Assembly: GCF_001013905.1 (NCBI RefSeq)
Contig: NZ_LN831790.1
Span: 6,338,001 to 6,402,000, forward strand
DNA length: 64,000 nucleotides
Direction: 5' to 3'
From: Streptomyces leeuwenhoekii
GTDB taxonomy: Bacteria > Actinomycetota > Actinomycetes > Streptomycetales > Streptomycetaceae
Shown here: one piece after another, positions 1 to 8,890 of the stretch
Numbering within the stretch: position 1 is the first letter of the stretch
How the letters are laid out: each line of letters opens with the position of its first letter
Notes under the pieces: generated by a model
Database searches by the model: none
Seen by the model: the letters and a program-made list of their open reading frames with translations, nothing else
Told to the model about the DNA's origin: nothing
Program-made: the position numbers and the translations under genes

Positions 1-1
1 C

Positions 2-109
2 GGCATGGCCAAGGTCGAGTTCGGCGACCACACCAGGTTCGTGGTGAAGTGGGCGGCGCTCACCTGCCTCGTCGTCCTCGGCGCGGCCGTCCTGTTCGGC
101 ATCGTCTGA
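2..109 (+). CDS. C-terminus of a CitMHS-like citrate/proton symporter (partial)
   Basis: Only the last 35 codons are inside the window; the gene starts upstream. The peptide begins with GMAKVEFGDHTRF, continues with VVKWAALTC and ends in a hydrophobic segment that would be the last membrane helix. A small residue patch 'VGMA-x-V-x-LGDH' before a final helix is typical of CitMHS family (metal-citrate:H+) permeases, which is why I favour that family. The stop is 22 bases before the next gene, so the two may be cotranscribed. The assignment rests on a short fragment; another 11-12 helix permease cannot be excluded. Confidence 0.5.
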   Translation, partial: GMAKVEFGDHTRFVVKWAALTCLVVLGAAVLFGIV

Positions 110-131
110 GCCGTCCGGAAAGGACACGGAC

Positions 132-1379
132 ATGGGACCCGGTGGGGGTCGCGGCTGGCTGCTCCGCCTCGTCATCGCCTTCGGCTGCGCGCAGGGGGCC
201 GTGTCGATGGCCCGGCCCGCCGTCTCCTACCGGGCCCTGGCGCTCGGCGCGGACGAGCGGGCGGTCGGCGTCATCGCGGGCGTGTACGCGCTGTTGCCGC
301 TGTTCGCCGCCGTCCCGCTCGGCCGCCGCACCGACCACGGCCGCTGCGCGCCGCTGCTGCCGGCCGGTGTGGTCCTCATCGCCGGCGGATGCGCGCTGAG
401 CGGCGTCGCGGACTCCCTGTGGGCGATGGCACTGTGGAGCGGGGTGATGGGCCTCGGCCACCTCTGCTTCGTCATCGGCGCCCAGTCGCTGGTCGCCCGG
501 CAGTCCGCACCGCACGAACAGGACCGCAACTTCGGCCACTTCACCATCGGCGCCTCCCTCGGCCAGCTCGTCGGCCCGATCGCGGCCGGGGCCCTCATCG
601 GCGGGCACGACATGGCGGGCACCAGCGCGCTCGCCCTGCTGGCCGCCGGGGCGGGCGCGGCCGTCGCGTTCACGTCGCTGTGGCGCATCGAGGGCCCCGC
701 GGCGGCGGCGTCCCGCCCGGTCGGGGGCGGGCGGGTCCCGGTCCGGCGCATCCTGCGCGCCCGGGGCGTGCCGGCGGGCATCCTCATCAGCCTGTCGGTG
801 CTGTCCGCGACGGACATCCTCACCGCCTACCTCCCGGTGGTCGGCGAGCACCGGGGCATCGCGCCCTCCGTGGTCGGCGTCCTGCTCAGCCTGCGCGCGG
901 CGGCCACCATCGCCTGCCGCCTGGTGCTCACGCCCCTGCTGCGGCTGGTGGGCCGCACCCTCCTGCTGACCCTGACCTGCCTGCTGGCGGCCCTGCTGTG
1001 CGCGGGCGTCGCCCTGCCGGTGCCGGTGTGGGCGCTCGCCGTGATCCTCGTCGTCCTCGGTTTCTGCCTCGGCGTCGGCCAGCCGCTGTCCATGACGACC
1101 GTCGTCCGGGCCGCCCCCGACGACGCCCGCTCCACGGCCCTGGCCCTGCGCCTGACCGGCAACCGGCTCGGCCAGGTCGCCGCACCCGCCGCCGCGGGCC
1201 TGGTCGCCGGAGTCGCGGGCGTGGCCGCGCCCTTCGTTATGCTCGGCGCCCTGCTGCTGCTCTCCGCGGGCGTCGCCCTGCGCTCCCCGTCCGGGCCGTC
1301 CGGAGGTCCGGCGCCCTCCTCCCGGGACACCCGGCGGACGCGGGACGCCGACCGGGACGGGACGGCACCGAAACCGTAG
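132..1379 (+). CDS. MFS transporter (drug/sugar efflux type)
   Basis: A 415-residue integral membrane protein with about twelve hydrophobic helices in two halves, fitting the usual MFS length. The loop between helices 2 and 3 reads PLGRRTDHGR, a recognisable form of the MFS GxxxDRxGRR signature. A polar stretch near residues 185-205 separates the two halves. The last 30 residues are a hydrophilic proline/arginine-rich tail. The ATG at 132 follows a GAAAGGA ribosome site. It lies directly downstream of the CitMHS-like gene and is followed by 415 non-coding bases. The substrate cannot be read from the sequence. Confidence 0.85.
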   Translation: MGPGGGRGWLLRLVIAFGCAQGAVSMARPAVSYRALALGADERAVGVIAGVYALLPLFAAVPLGRRTDHGRCAPLLPAGVVLIAGGCALSGVADSLWAMALWSGVMGLGHLCFVIGAQSLVARQSAPHEQDRNFGHFTIGASLGQLVGPIAAGALIGGHDMAGTSALALLAAGAGAAVAFTSLWRIEGPAAAASRPVGGGRVPVRRILRARGVPAGILISLSVLSATDILTAYLPVVGEHRGIAPSVVGVLLSLRAAATIACRLVLTPLLRLVGRTLLLTLTCLLAALLCAGVALPVPVWALAVILVVLGFCLGVGQPLSMTTVVRAAPDDARSTALALRLTGNRLGQVAAPAAAGLVAGVAGVAAPFVMLGALLLLSAGVALRSPSGPSGGPAPSSRDTRRTRDADRDGTAPKP

Positions 1380-1794
1380 CCGCCGGCGGCACCGGTGCCC
1401 GCGACACCGGCTCCCGCCCGCCGCCGGACCACGCGAGGCCGGACCACGCGGGCGCCGGGCCCGCGCGGATGCCCGACTACGCGGGTGCCGGGCCGGCGGC
1501 CGGCGGCGGGGCTGCCGCGCGGCGGGCGTGAGCGGACGCGGCCGGCATCCGGTGCGTTCCGGACCCGGCCACGGATGCGGGAAAGCACAGATCCGACCAC
1601 TCGATGAGACATCCCCTCACTGAATTCGGCCGTCCGCTTTCTCAGCAGTCGGACCGGACGGCCCGATCGTGCCCGGTGTCTTCCCCCAGCCGGGTACATT
1701 CCGTTAACTTCCGTGACCCACGCGCCCCGTGAGACCGCACAGGGCGTCCGACCGCGGAGCACCAGCGCTCAGTGAGCCCCCGGGGGCACCTCTC
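1380..1794. other. intergenic region with short direct repeats and a hairpin
   Basis: No convincing gene lies in these 415 bases. The left part has GC-rich direct repeats: CCGGACCACGCG occurs at 1424-1435 and 1439-1450, and a related ACYACGCGGGYGCCGGGCC element occurs twice nearby. A 9-bp inverted repeat (GGCCGTCCG at 1628 with CGGACGGCC at 1655) may end the MFS transcript or lie in the ABC ATPase promoter region. The hexamer TACATT near 1692 is a possible -10 for the next gene. Confidence 0.5.
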
Positions 1795-3129
1795 ATGACA
1801 CGCGCCATCTCCCTGCACCAAGTGAGCAAGACCTACGACCGAGGCGTCCGCGTGGTGGACCGGCTGTCGCTGGACATCGCGCCCGGCGAGTTCCTCGTCC
1901 TCCTCGGGCCCTCCGGCTGCGGCAAGTCGACCGTGCTCAGAATGATCGCCGGCCTGGAGGAGATCACCGAGGGCGAGCTCCGGCTCGACGGCGAGTACGC
2001 CAACGAGCTGATCCCCGCCGAGCGCCGCATGGCCATGGTCTTCCAGAACTTCGCCCTGTACCCCAACATGACCGGCCGGGACAACATCGGCTTCCCGCTG
2101 CGCGTCGAGTCGCCCCACGCCGACCCCCGCCCCCGCGTGGACGCCACCGCCCGCATGCTGGGCATCCAGGATCTGCTCGACCGCTTCCCCAGCCAGCTCT
2201 CCGGCGGGGAGCGCCAGCGGGTCGCCATGGGCCGGGCCATCGCGCGCCACCCCACCGCCTTCCTCATGGACGAGCCGCTGTCCAACCTGGACGCCAAGCT
2301 CCGCAACCACCTGCGCGCCGAGATCGCCCGGCTCACCCGGGAACTGGGCGTCACCACGGTGTACGTCACCCACGACCAGGCCGAGGCGATGTCCCTCGGC
2401 GACCGCGTCGCCGTGCTGCGCGGCGGCGTCCTCCAGCAGGTCGGCACCCCGCGCGAGGTGTACGGCCGGCCCGCCAACGTGTTCGTCGCCGCCTTCGTCG
2501 GCACGCCCCGCATCAATCTGCTGCGCGGCGTGGTCCGCGCGCCGCTGGACGGGGCGATGACCATCAGCCTGGGCAAGCAGTCCCTGCCCCTGCCCGAACC
2601 GCTCTGCCTGGACCACCAGTTGCTCCGGGTCCAGCAGGGCCGCGAGGTCATCGTGGGCCTGCGCTCGGAGGCCGTGCGGATGGCCGAGCCGAGCACGGCC
2701 CGCCCCGGCGAGGTGCTGATCACCGGCCTGGTGGAGCACGTGGAGTTCCAGGGACACGAGAACCTCGTGCACTTCAGCACCGGCTCCCACCCCGCCGTCG
2801 TACCGGAGCTGGAGGCCCCGCGTCCCGGCGCCCGGCCGGGCCGGCGGCGCCGCGACGGCACGGTCCTGAACCGGCTGCGGGAACGGGCCGGGGCGCTGCG
2901 CGCCGGCCCGGTGGTCGTCCTCGACGATCCGCCGGAGGCACGGCCGCAGCCCGCCGCCACCGAGCGGCGCCCGCCCGGCGACCTCATCGTCCGCACCGCC
3001 CCCGATCCGGCCCTCCGTCACGGCACGCAGGTCCCGCTCCTCGTCGACCTCGCCCACCTGTTCGTCTTCGACCGGCACGGCGAACGGATCTGCCCGGCCC
3101 CGGCCCGGCTGCCCGACCTGGCGGAATGA
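1795..3129 (+). CDS. MalK/MsiK-like ABC transporter ATP-binding protein
   Basis: This cytoplasmic ATPase (444 aa) would energise a sugar-type ABC importer. It has Walker A GPSGCGKST (38-46), the Q-loop at Gln84, the signature LSGGE (135-139) and Walker B FLMDEP (156-161), followed by a TOBE/MalK-like regulatory C-terminus. I chose the internal ATG (MTRAISLHQVSKTYD) because the upstream extension is not ABC-like. No permease or binding-protein gene is adjacent, so it may serve distant transporters as MsiK does in Streptomyces. About 60 extra arginine/proline-rich residues around 350-400 make it longer than the usual 370-residue members. Confidence 0.9.
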   Translation: MTRAISLHQVSKTYDRGVRVVDRLSLDIAPGEFLVLLGPSGCGKSTVLRMIAGLEEITEGELRLDGEYANELIPAERRMAMVFQNFALYPNMTGRDNIGFPLRVESPHADPRPRVDATARMLGIQDLLDRFPSQLSGGERQRVAMGRAIARHPTAFLMDEPLSNLDAKLRNHLRAEIARLTRELGVTTVYVTHDQAEAMSLGDRVAVLRGGVLQQVGTPREVYGRPANVFVAAFVGTPRINLLRGVVRAPLDGAMTISLGKQSLPLPEPLCLDHQLLRVQQGREVIVGLRSEAVRMAEPSTARPGEVLITGLVEHVEFQGHENLVHFSTGSHPAVVPELEAPRPGARPGRRRRDGTVLNRLRERAGALRAGPVVVLDDPPEARPQPAATERRPPGDLIVRTAPDPALRHGTQVPLLVDLAHLFVFDRHGERICPAPARLPDLAE

Positions 3130-3208
3130 CGGGCAGTCCGTCCGGCGCCCGGGGCGGCCCGCGCCCGGCGGGGTGAGCCGTGCCATGGCGGTCACCTCTG
3201 GTGCCGGA

Positions 3209-3227
3209 AAACTAACAGCGCTAGTTT
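3209..3227. promoter_or_regulatory. TetR-type operator before the aldehyde dehydrogenase
   Basis: The sequence AAACTAACAGCGCTAGTTT is an imperfect palindrome whose right half contains a possible -10 (TAGTTT). It matches 16 of 19 positions with the palindrome at 8891-8909, beside the divergent TetR gene. I infer that this TetR protein controls both promoters. Confidence 0.7.
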
Positions 3228-3264
3228 GGGCGGTGGACGACGAGGCCCGCCCGGAAGGAACGCG

Positions 3265-4653
3265 ATGAAGGCGCACGACGGCATGTACATCGACGGCACC
3301 TGGCGACCCGCTGTGGGGCGGGACGTGATCGAGGTGGTCAATCCGGCCGACGAGCAGGTGATCGGCCAGGTCCCCGCCGGTGACGCCCGGGACGTCGACA
3401 CCGCCGTACGGGCCGCCCGCGCCGCCCTGCCGGGGTGGGCCGCCACCCCGCCCGCCGAGCGGGCCGCCCGCCTCGCGGCCCTGCGGGACGTCCTGGTGGC
3501 CCGCGCCGGTGAGATAGCCGAGACCGTCACCGCCGAGCTGGGCTCGCCGCTGAAGCTCTCGCAGACCGTGCACGTGGGGGCGCCGATCGCGGTCGCGGGC
3601 TCGTACGCCGAGCTGGCCGCCACGTACGCCTTCGAGGAGAGGATCGGCAACTCCACGGTGTACCAGGAGCCGATCGGCGTGGTCGGCGCGATAACGCCCT
3701 GGAACTACCCCCTGCACCAGATCGTCGCCAAGGTCGCCCCGGCGCTGGCGGCCGGCTGCACCGTCGTGCTCAAGCCCGCCGAGGACACCCCGCTCACCGC
3801 CCAGGCGTTCGCCGAGGCGGTGCACGAGGCCGGCGTCCCGGCCGGCGTCTTCAACCTGGTCACCGGTCTCGGCCCGGTCGCGGGCCAGGCCCTGGCCGAG
3901 CACCCCGGCGTCGACCTGGTCTCCTTCACCGGCTCCACGGCCGTCGGAAAGAAGATCGCCGCGATCGCCGGCGCCGCCGTCAAGAAGGTCGCCCTCGAAC
4001 TCGGCGGCAAGTCCGCCAACGTCATCCTGCCCGGCGCCGACCTGGCCAAGGCCGTCAACGTCGGCGTCGCCAACGTCATGTCCAACTCCGGGCAGACGTG
4101 CAGCGCCTGGACCCGGATGCTGGTCCACCGCGACCAGTACGACGAGGCCGTCGAGCTGGCCGCGACCGCCGCCGCCAAGTACGGCGACCGCATCGGCCCG
4201 GTAGTCAACGCCAAGCAGCGGGAGCGGGTGCGCGGTTACATCGAGAAGGGGATCGCCGAGGGCGCCCGGCTGGTCGCGGGCGGGCCCGAGGCGCCGCGCG
4301 AGCGGGGCTACTTCGTCAGCCCCACCGTCTTCGCCGACGTCACGCCCGGCATGACCATCGCGCAGGAGGAGATCTTCGGCCCGGTCCTGTCGGTCCTCGC
4401 CTACGAGGACGAGGAGGACGCCCTGCGGATCGCCAACGGCACGGTCTACGGCCTGGCCGGTGCCGTCTGGGCCGGGGACGAGGCCGAGGCGGTCGCCTTC
4501 GCCCGCCGTATGGAGACCGGCCAGGTGGACATCAACGGCGGGCGGTTCAACCCGCTGGCCCCCTTCGGCGGGTACAAGCAGTCGGGCGTCGGGCGCGAAC
4601 TCGGCGTCCACGGCCTGGCGGAGTACCTCCAGACCAAGTCCCTCCAGTTCTAG
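3265..4653 (+). CDS. NAD(P)-dependent aldehyde dehydrogenase
   Basis: This 462-residue cytosolic enzyme of the ALDH superfamily oxidises an aldehyde to its carboxylate. Visible catalytic features are the TPWNYP motif (Asn147), the general-base glutamate in LELGGKSANV (Glu245) and the nucleophile in SNSGQTCSAW (Cys279). The ATG at 3265 follows CCCGGAAGGAACGCG; the 13 codons before it are not family-like. An alcohol dehydrogenase starts 56 bases downstream, so the pair probably converts an alcohol through its aldehyde to an acid. A TetR-type palindrome lies 38 bases upstream. The natural substrate is not evident. Confidence 0.92.
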   Translation: MKAHDGMYIDGTWRPAVGRDVIEVVNPADEQVIGQVPAGDARDVDTAVRAARAALPGWAATPPAERAARLAALRDVLVARAGEIAETVTAELGSPLKLSQTVHVGAPIAVAGSYAELAATYAFEERIGNSTVYQEPIGVVGAITPWNYPLHQIVAKVAPALAAGCTVVLKPAEDTPLTAQAFAEAVHEAGVPAGVFNLVTGLGPVAGQALAEHPGVDLVSFTGSTAVGKKIAAIAGAAVKKVALELGGKSANVILPGADLAKAVNVGVANVMSNSGQTCSAWTRMLVHRDQYDEAVELAATAAAKYGDRIGPVVNAKQRERVRGYIEKGIAEGARLVAGGPEAPRERGYFVSPTVFADVTPGMTIAQEEIFGPVLSVLAYEDEEDALRIANGTVYGLAGAVWAGDEAEAVAFARRMETGQVDINGGRFNPLAPFGGYKQSGVGRELGVHGLAEYLQTKSLQF

Positions 4654-4709
4654 TGCCCCGGCGGGCAACGTCCGCCCCCGTCCCGCCTGTCAGGAGAGGT
4701 GCCGCAACC

Positions 4710-5795
4710 ATGGCCGTCCGCGCCGCCGTCGTCCCCGCCCCCGGGTCCCCGCTGGAGATCACCGGGATAGACCTGCCGGAGCCCGGCCCCGGCCGGGTCC
4801 GCGTCCGGCTCGCCGCCGCCGGGGTCTGTCACTCCGACCTGTCCCTGTCCAACGGCACCATGCGGGTGCCCCTGCCCGCCGTCCTCGGCCACGAGGGCGC
4901 GGGCACGGTCGTCGCCGTCGGCGAGGGCGTCACCCATGTCTCGCCCGGTGACGGCGTCGTCCTGAACTGGGCGCCGTCCTGCGGCACCTGCCACCCCTGC
5001 TCGCTCGGCGAGGTCTGGCTGTGCGCCGACGCCCTGGCGGGCGCCGCCGACGTGCACGCCCGCCGCGCCGACGACGGCACCGACCTGCACCCCGGTCTGA
5101 ACGTGGCCGCGTTCGCCGAGGAGACCGTGGTGCGCGCCTCCTGCGTCCTGCCCGCCCCGGACGGCGTGCCGCTCACCGACGCCGCCCTGCTCGGCTGCGC
5201 CGTCCTCACCGGCTACGGCGCCGTCCACCACTCGGCCAAGGTGCGGCCGGGCGAGACGGTGGCGGTGTTCGGCGTCGGGGGAGTGGGGCTGTCCACCGTC
5301 CAGGCGGCCCGCATCGCGGGCGCCTCGAAGATCGTCGCGGTCGACGTCTCCCCGCAGAAGGAGGAACTGGCCCGGGCCGCCGGCGCCACCGACTACGTCG
5401 TCGCCTCCGACACCACGGCCCGCGAGATCCGTGCCCTCACCGGCAAGCAGGGCGTGGACGTCGCCGTCGAGTGCGTGGGCCGCGCCGCCACCATCCGTAC
5501 CGCCTGGGAGTCCACCCGGCGCGGCGGACGCACCACCGTCGTCGGGATCGGCGGCAAGGACCAGCAGGTCACCTTCAACGCGCTGGAGATCTTCCACTGG
5601 GGCCGGACCCTGTCCGGCTGCGTCTACGGCAACAGCGACCCCGTACGCGACCTGCCCGTGCTGGCCGAACACGTCCGCGCCGGCCGCCTGGACCTGGGCG
5701 CCCTGGTGACCGAGCGCATCGCCCTGGACGGCATCCCGGCCGCCTTCGAGAACATGCTGGCCGGCAAGGGCGGACGGGCCCTGGTGGTCTTCTAG
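4710..5795 (+). CDS. zinc-dependent alcohol dehydrogenase (MDR, class III-like)
   Basis: A 361-residue medium-chain dehydrogenase/reductase. Catalytic zinc ligands are visible as GVCHSD (Cys40) and GHEGAG (His61-Glu62), and the structural zinc lobe as four cysteines at 91, 94, 97 and 105 (SCGTCHPC...LC). The Rossmann nucleotide-binding motif is GVGGVGLS. The ATG is preceded by AGGAGAGGTG. It follows the aldehyde dehydrogenase in the same orientation and is most likely cotranscribed, giving an alcohol-to-acid oxidation pair under the operator at 3209. A mycothiol-dependent formaldehyde dehydrogenase role is possible but nothing in the sequence proves it. Confidence 0.92.
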   Translation: MAVRAAVVPAPGSPLEITGIDLPEPGPGRVRVRLAAAGVCHSDLSLSNGTMRVPLPAVLGHEGAGTVVAVGEGVTHVSPGDGVVLNWAPSCGTCHPCSLGEVWLCADALAGAADVHARRADDGTDLHPGLNVAAFAEETVVRASCVLPAPDGVPLTDAALLGCAVLTGYGAVHHSAKVRPGETVAVFGVGGVGLSTVQAARIAGASKIVAVDVSPQKEELARAAGATDYVVASDTTAREIRALTGKQGVDVAVECVGRAATIRTAWESTRRGGRTTVVGIGGKDQQVTFNALEIFHWGRTLSGCVYGNSDPVRDLPVLAEHVRAGRLDLGALVTERIALDGIPAAFENMLAGKGGRALVVF

Positions 5796-5833
5796 GGCCC
5801 CGTCCGGCACGGGCAGGGCCCCGTCCGGCACGG
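5795..5833. repeat. tandem 18-bp direct repeat
   Basis: The 18-mer GGGCCCCGTCCGGCACGG occurs at 5795-5812 and again at 5816-5833, a period of 21 bases. The first copy begins on the last base of the alcohol dehydrogenase stop codon. It looks like a small local duplication; no function is evident. Confidence 0.7.
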
Positions 5834-6000
5834 ACGCCCTCCGTACGCCCCGGTCCCGCTCGCCTGGCGAGGCCGGGGCCTCCGGCATGCCCGCGCCCCC
5901 CGGCGCCCGGGCCGGGAGGGACCGCCCGGACCTGTGCGCCCGCGTCCTCGCCGACGCACCGCGCGCCCCGGACCGGCGGAAATTGCCGTCGCACGACCCG

Positions 6001-6030
6001 TTGACGGCCATACCGTCCGGTCAGTACGTT
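6001..6030 (+). promoter_or_regulatory. promoter with embedded TetR-type operator for the MHS permease
   Basis: A -35-like TTGACG (6001-6006) and a -10-like TACGTT (6025-6030) are separated by 18 bases. The spacer carries ATACCGTCCGGTCAGTAC (6010-6027), which matches 14 of 18 positions of the palindrome at 25531 and 13 of 18 of the site at 18775. A repressor bound here would block the promoter. Confidence 0.55.
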
Positions 6031-6086
6031 CCCGGAACCCGAGCCACCCCCCGGTTCCGCCCCCCCACCACCGGAGCGTGCACCCC

Positions 6087-7415
6087 ATGGACACGGCACC
6101 TTCCGCACAACCGCTCACCCCCGCCTCCACCACGCCCGCCGACCGCAACCGCCGCCGTGTCGCCACGGCGGCGGCCCTGGCCTCCGCCGTGGAGTGGTAC
6201 GACTACTTCGTCTTCGGCATCGCCGCCGCCCTCGTCCTCGGCGACCTGTACTTCCCGTCCGGCAACCCCACCGCCCAGGTCCTCGCCTCCTTCGCCACCT
6301 TCGCCGTCGGCTTCCTCGCCCGCCCGCTCGGCGGCATCGTCGCCGGCCAGCTCGGCGACCGGCGGGGCCGCAAGCCGATGCTGGTCCTCGCGCTCACGGT
6401 GATGGGCCTGGCCACCACCGGCATCGGCCTGCTGCCCACCTACGACACCATCGGCGTCGCCGCGCCGGTCCTGCTCGTCCTGCTGCGCGTCGCCCAGGGC
6501 GTCGCCGTGGGCGCCCAGTGGGGCGGCGCGATGCTGCTGGCCACCGAGTACGCCCCCGAGGGCAGGCGCGGCATCTACGGCAGCGTCGTCCAGCTCGGCG
6601 TCCCCATCGGCGTGGTGAGTGCCAACACCGTCTTCCTGGTGGCCGGCGCGCTCACCGGCGAATCCGCGTTCGAGGCGTGGGGCTGGCGCGTCCCCTTCCT
6701 GGTCGGCCTGCTCGTCCTCGGCCTCGCCTGGTACATCCACATCCGCGTCGAGGAGACCCCCGACTTCCGCCGGGCCGAACGCGAGCTGGCGCAGCGGGAG
6801 AAGAGCGAGCGCACCTCGCCGCTGCGCACGATCCTCCGCGGCCACCTGGGCACGGTCTTCCTCGCGGGCGGCTCCTTCGCCGTGAACACCGCGACCTTCT
6901 ACATCCTCATCACCGGCGTCCTCGACTACACCACCCGCGAACTGGACATGGACCGCGGCCCGGTGCTCACGGTCTCCCTCTGCGTCAGCCTGACCCAGCT
7001 CGTGCTGATCCCGGCCTCCGCCGCCCTGTCCGACCGGATCGGCCGCATCCGGATCTACGCGCTGGGCGCCGCCGGCCTCGCCCTGTGGGCCGTACCGCTG
7101 TTCCTGCTGATCGACACCGGCTCGCTGCTCTGGCTGGCGGTCGGCACCTTCGTCGCGAGCTGTTTCCTCAGCGTCATGTACGGGCCGCAGGCCGCCCTGT
7201 TCGCGGAGCTGTTCACGGCCGAGATGCGCTACACCGGCGCCTCCCTCGGCTACCAGATCGCGGCCGTCGGCGGCGGCGGGCTCGCGCCCTTCGTCATGGT
7301 GCTGCTGCTGGAGGCGACGGGCACGTCGATGGCCGTCTCCGCCTACATCATCGTGCTCGCGGTCGTCGCCCTGGTGTCCATCAAGATCCTCGCCGGCCGG
7401 GCGCGCGCACGCTGA
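6087..7415 (+). CDS. MHS-family MFS carboxylate:H+ symporter
   Basis: A 442-residue, twelve-helix transporter of the metabolite:H+ symporter branch of the MFS, the group containing shikimate and alpha-ketoglutarate permeases (ShiA, KgtP). Diagnostic stretches are the N-terminal VEWYDYFVFG, the loop GQLGDRRGRKP and RVAQGVAVGAQWGG in helix 4. The ATG at 6087 gives the normal short cytoplasmic N-terminus. It follows the alcohol dehydrogenase after 291 bases and has its own promoter with a TetR-type operator shared with the acyl-CoA synthetase operon at 18.9 kb. That suggests it imports the acid used there. Confidence 0.88.
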   Translation: MDTAPSAQPLTPASTTPADRNRRRVATAAALASAVEWYDYFVFGIAAALVLGDLYFPSGNPTAQVLASFATFAVGFLARPLGGIVAGQLGDRRGRKPMLVLALTVMGLATTGIGLLPTYDTIGVAAPVLLVLLRVAQGVAVGAQWGGAMLLATEYAPEGRRGIYGSVVQLGVPIGVVSANTVFLVAGALTGESAFEAWGWRVPFLVGLLVLGLAWYIHIRVEETPDFRRAERELAQREKSERTSPLRTILRGHLGTVFLAGGSFAVNTATFYILITGVLDYTTRELDMDRGPVLTVSLCVSLTQLVLIPASAALSDRIGRIRIYALGAAGLALWAVPLFLLIDTGSLLWLAVGTFVASCFLSVMYGPQAALFAELFTAEMRYTGASLGYQIAAVGGGGLAPFVMVLLLEATGTSMAVSAYIIVLAVVALVSIKILAGRARAR

Positions 7416-7421
7416 CCGCGC

Positions 7422-7440
7422 GCCCGGCACCGTGCCGGGC
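7422..7440. terminator. short hairpin between convergent genes
   Basis: GCCCGGCAC and GTGCCGGGC form a 9-bp inverted repeat around one base, between the stops of the MHS permease and the ArsR gene. It can act as a terminator on either strand. Confidence 0.6.
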
Positions 7441-7448
7441 CCGCCGGT

Positions 7449-8158
7449 TCAGCGCAGCGCCTCCGCCTCGATGCCGAGCAGCTCGGACAGGGCCCGCTCG
7501 CCCTCCGGTGTCACCCGTACCGCCCGCTCCGAGCCGATGCGGACGCACCAGCCGGCGTCCAGCGCATGGCGGCACAGGGCGGCTCCCGCGGCACCCGCGA
7601 GATGGGGCCGGCGTTCGGTCCAGTCCAGGCAGGCGCGGGCCAGCGGGCGGCGGCCGGCGCGGTCGAGGCGGATGCCGGCGGCGCGGAACCAGGCCAGCCC
7701 GGCGTCCGTGAGCGCGAGCCGGTGTCCTGGCGGAGCAGTCCACGGGCCGTCAGAGCGTCGGTCAGGGCGATCCCGAGCCGCCCGGCGAGATGGTCGTAGC
7801 AGGTGCGTCCGCGGGCCATCGCCGATCCCGCGCTCACCGCACGCAGGGTGCGCGGACGCGGGGCGGCGGACCGCGGCGCCACCTGCGCCGCGAGGTCCTC
7901 CACGAGCTGGGCGACCCGCGCGCCGGCCAGCCGCACGTACCGGTGCCGCCCCTGCCGCTCCTCGGCGAGCAGGCCCCCCGCGACCAGCTTCCCGAGGTGC
8001 TCGCTCAGCGTGGAGGCGGCGACCCCGGCGTGCCGGGCCAGTTCCCCGGCGGTCCAGGCCCGCCCGTCGAGCAGCGCCAGCAGGCAGGCGGCCCGTGTCT
8101 CGTCGGCGAAGAGCGCGGCCAGCCGCGCCAGCCCCGCCGCCTGTGTCTCCCCGGTCAT
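7449..8158 (-). pseudogene. ArsR-family winged-helix regulator, frameshifted
   Basis: The N-terminal half, starting MTGETQAAGLARLAALF at 8158, reads as a typical ArsR winged helix (AGELARHAGVAASTLSEHL, then a wing ending RHRYVRL). This frame continues with sense only to ...LLRQDTG and then turns into low-complexity arginine/proline sequence. The expected continuation (LALTDAGLAWFRAAGIRLD to the end ALSELLGIEAEALR) is present in a different frame. Joining the frames near 7717-7720 with one extra base restores a protein of about 236 residues with the expected two-part layout. This is either a genuine single-base deletion or a sequencing error in GC-rich DNA. The target is unknown. Confidence 0.7.
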
Positions 8159-8219
8159 ACGCCCCAGCATGCGGCACGGACCCTTCGGCGCGGGCCGAAG
8201 GGTCCCGGGCGGGCCGCCC

Positions 8220-8864
8220 CTACACGGACGACCGCTTGACCTGCTCGTACTGGTGGGCCAGGCCGTCCAGCAGCGCGGTCAGCCCCGCCTCGAAGGCCCG
8301 CTCGTCGATCTTCTCCTGCTGCTCGGCCAGCAGATGGGCCTGGCCGAGGTGCGGGTAGTCGGCGGGGTCGTAGGCGCTCGCGTCGTCCACGAAGCCCCCG
8401 GCGAAGGAGCCGAGCGCCGAGCCCATGATGAAGTACCGCATCAGCGCGCCGATGGAGGTGGCCTGCGCCGGGGACCAGCCCGCGTCGACCATCGCGCCGT
8501 AGACGGCGTCCGCCAGGCGCAGCGCAGCCGGGCGGCGGCCGGGGCCGCGGGCCAGGACCGGCACGATGTTCGGGTGGTCGCGCAGGGCGGCCCGGTAGGA
8601 GACCGCCCAGTCGTGCAGCGCGGTCCGCCAGTCCCGGCCGTCCTCGAACATCGACAGGTCGACCTGGGCGCTCACCGAGTCGGCGACCGCCTCCAGGATC
8701 TCGTCCTTGGTGCGGAAGTGGTTGTAGAGCGAGGGCCCGCTGACCCCCAGCTCCGCGGCGAGCCGACGCGTGGAGACGGCCGCGAGGCCCTCCGCGTCGA
8801 CCAGGGCACGGGCCGCTTCCACGATGCGGTCGGTGCTGAGCAGGGGCTTGCGCGGTCGGGCCAT
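8220..8864 (-). CDS. TetR-family transcriptional repressor
   Basis: A 214-residue regulator with an N-terminal TetR helix-turn-helix (STRRLAAELGVSGPSLYNHF, residues 31-50) and a variable C-terminal ligand domain resembling TetR_C. I chose the ATG giving MARPRKPLLS; an in-frame ATG three codons upstream is also possible. It is divergent from an acyl-CoA dehydrogenase, and the 102-bp gap holds a near-perfect palindrome at 8891-8909. The same palindrome precedes the aldehyde dehydrogenase at 3.2 kb. It therefore probably represses itself, the dehydrogenase and the ALDH/ADH operon. An acyl-CoA or aldehyde inducer is a guess. Confidence 0.9.
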   Translation of the reverse strand: MARPRKPLLSTDRIVEAARALVDAEGLAAVSTRRLAAELGVSGPSLYNHFRTKDEILEAVADSVSAQVDLSMFEDGRDWRTALHDWAVSYRAALRDHPNIVPVLARGPGRRPAALRLADAVYGAMVDAGWSPAQATSIGALMRYFIMGSALGSFAGGFVDDASAYDPADYPHLGQAHLLAEQQEKIDERAFEAGLTALLDGLAHQYEQVKRSSV

Positions 8865-8890
8865 GGCGCACATAGTAGGGCTGCGACCAG

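Noticed and set aside
1642..4668. Very long open frame on the minus strand opposite the ABC ATPase and aldehyde dehydrogenase genes
   Set aside because: It is a compositional shadow: GC-rich third positions on the plus strand keep the antisense frame open. The plus-strand frames have clear ABC and ALDH motifs, while the antisense protein is low complexity.
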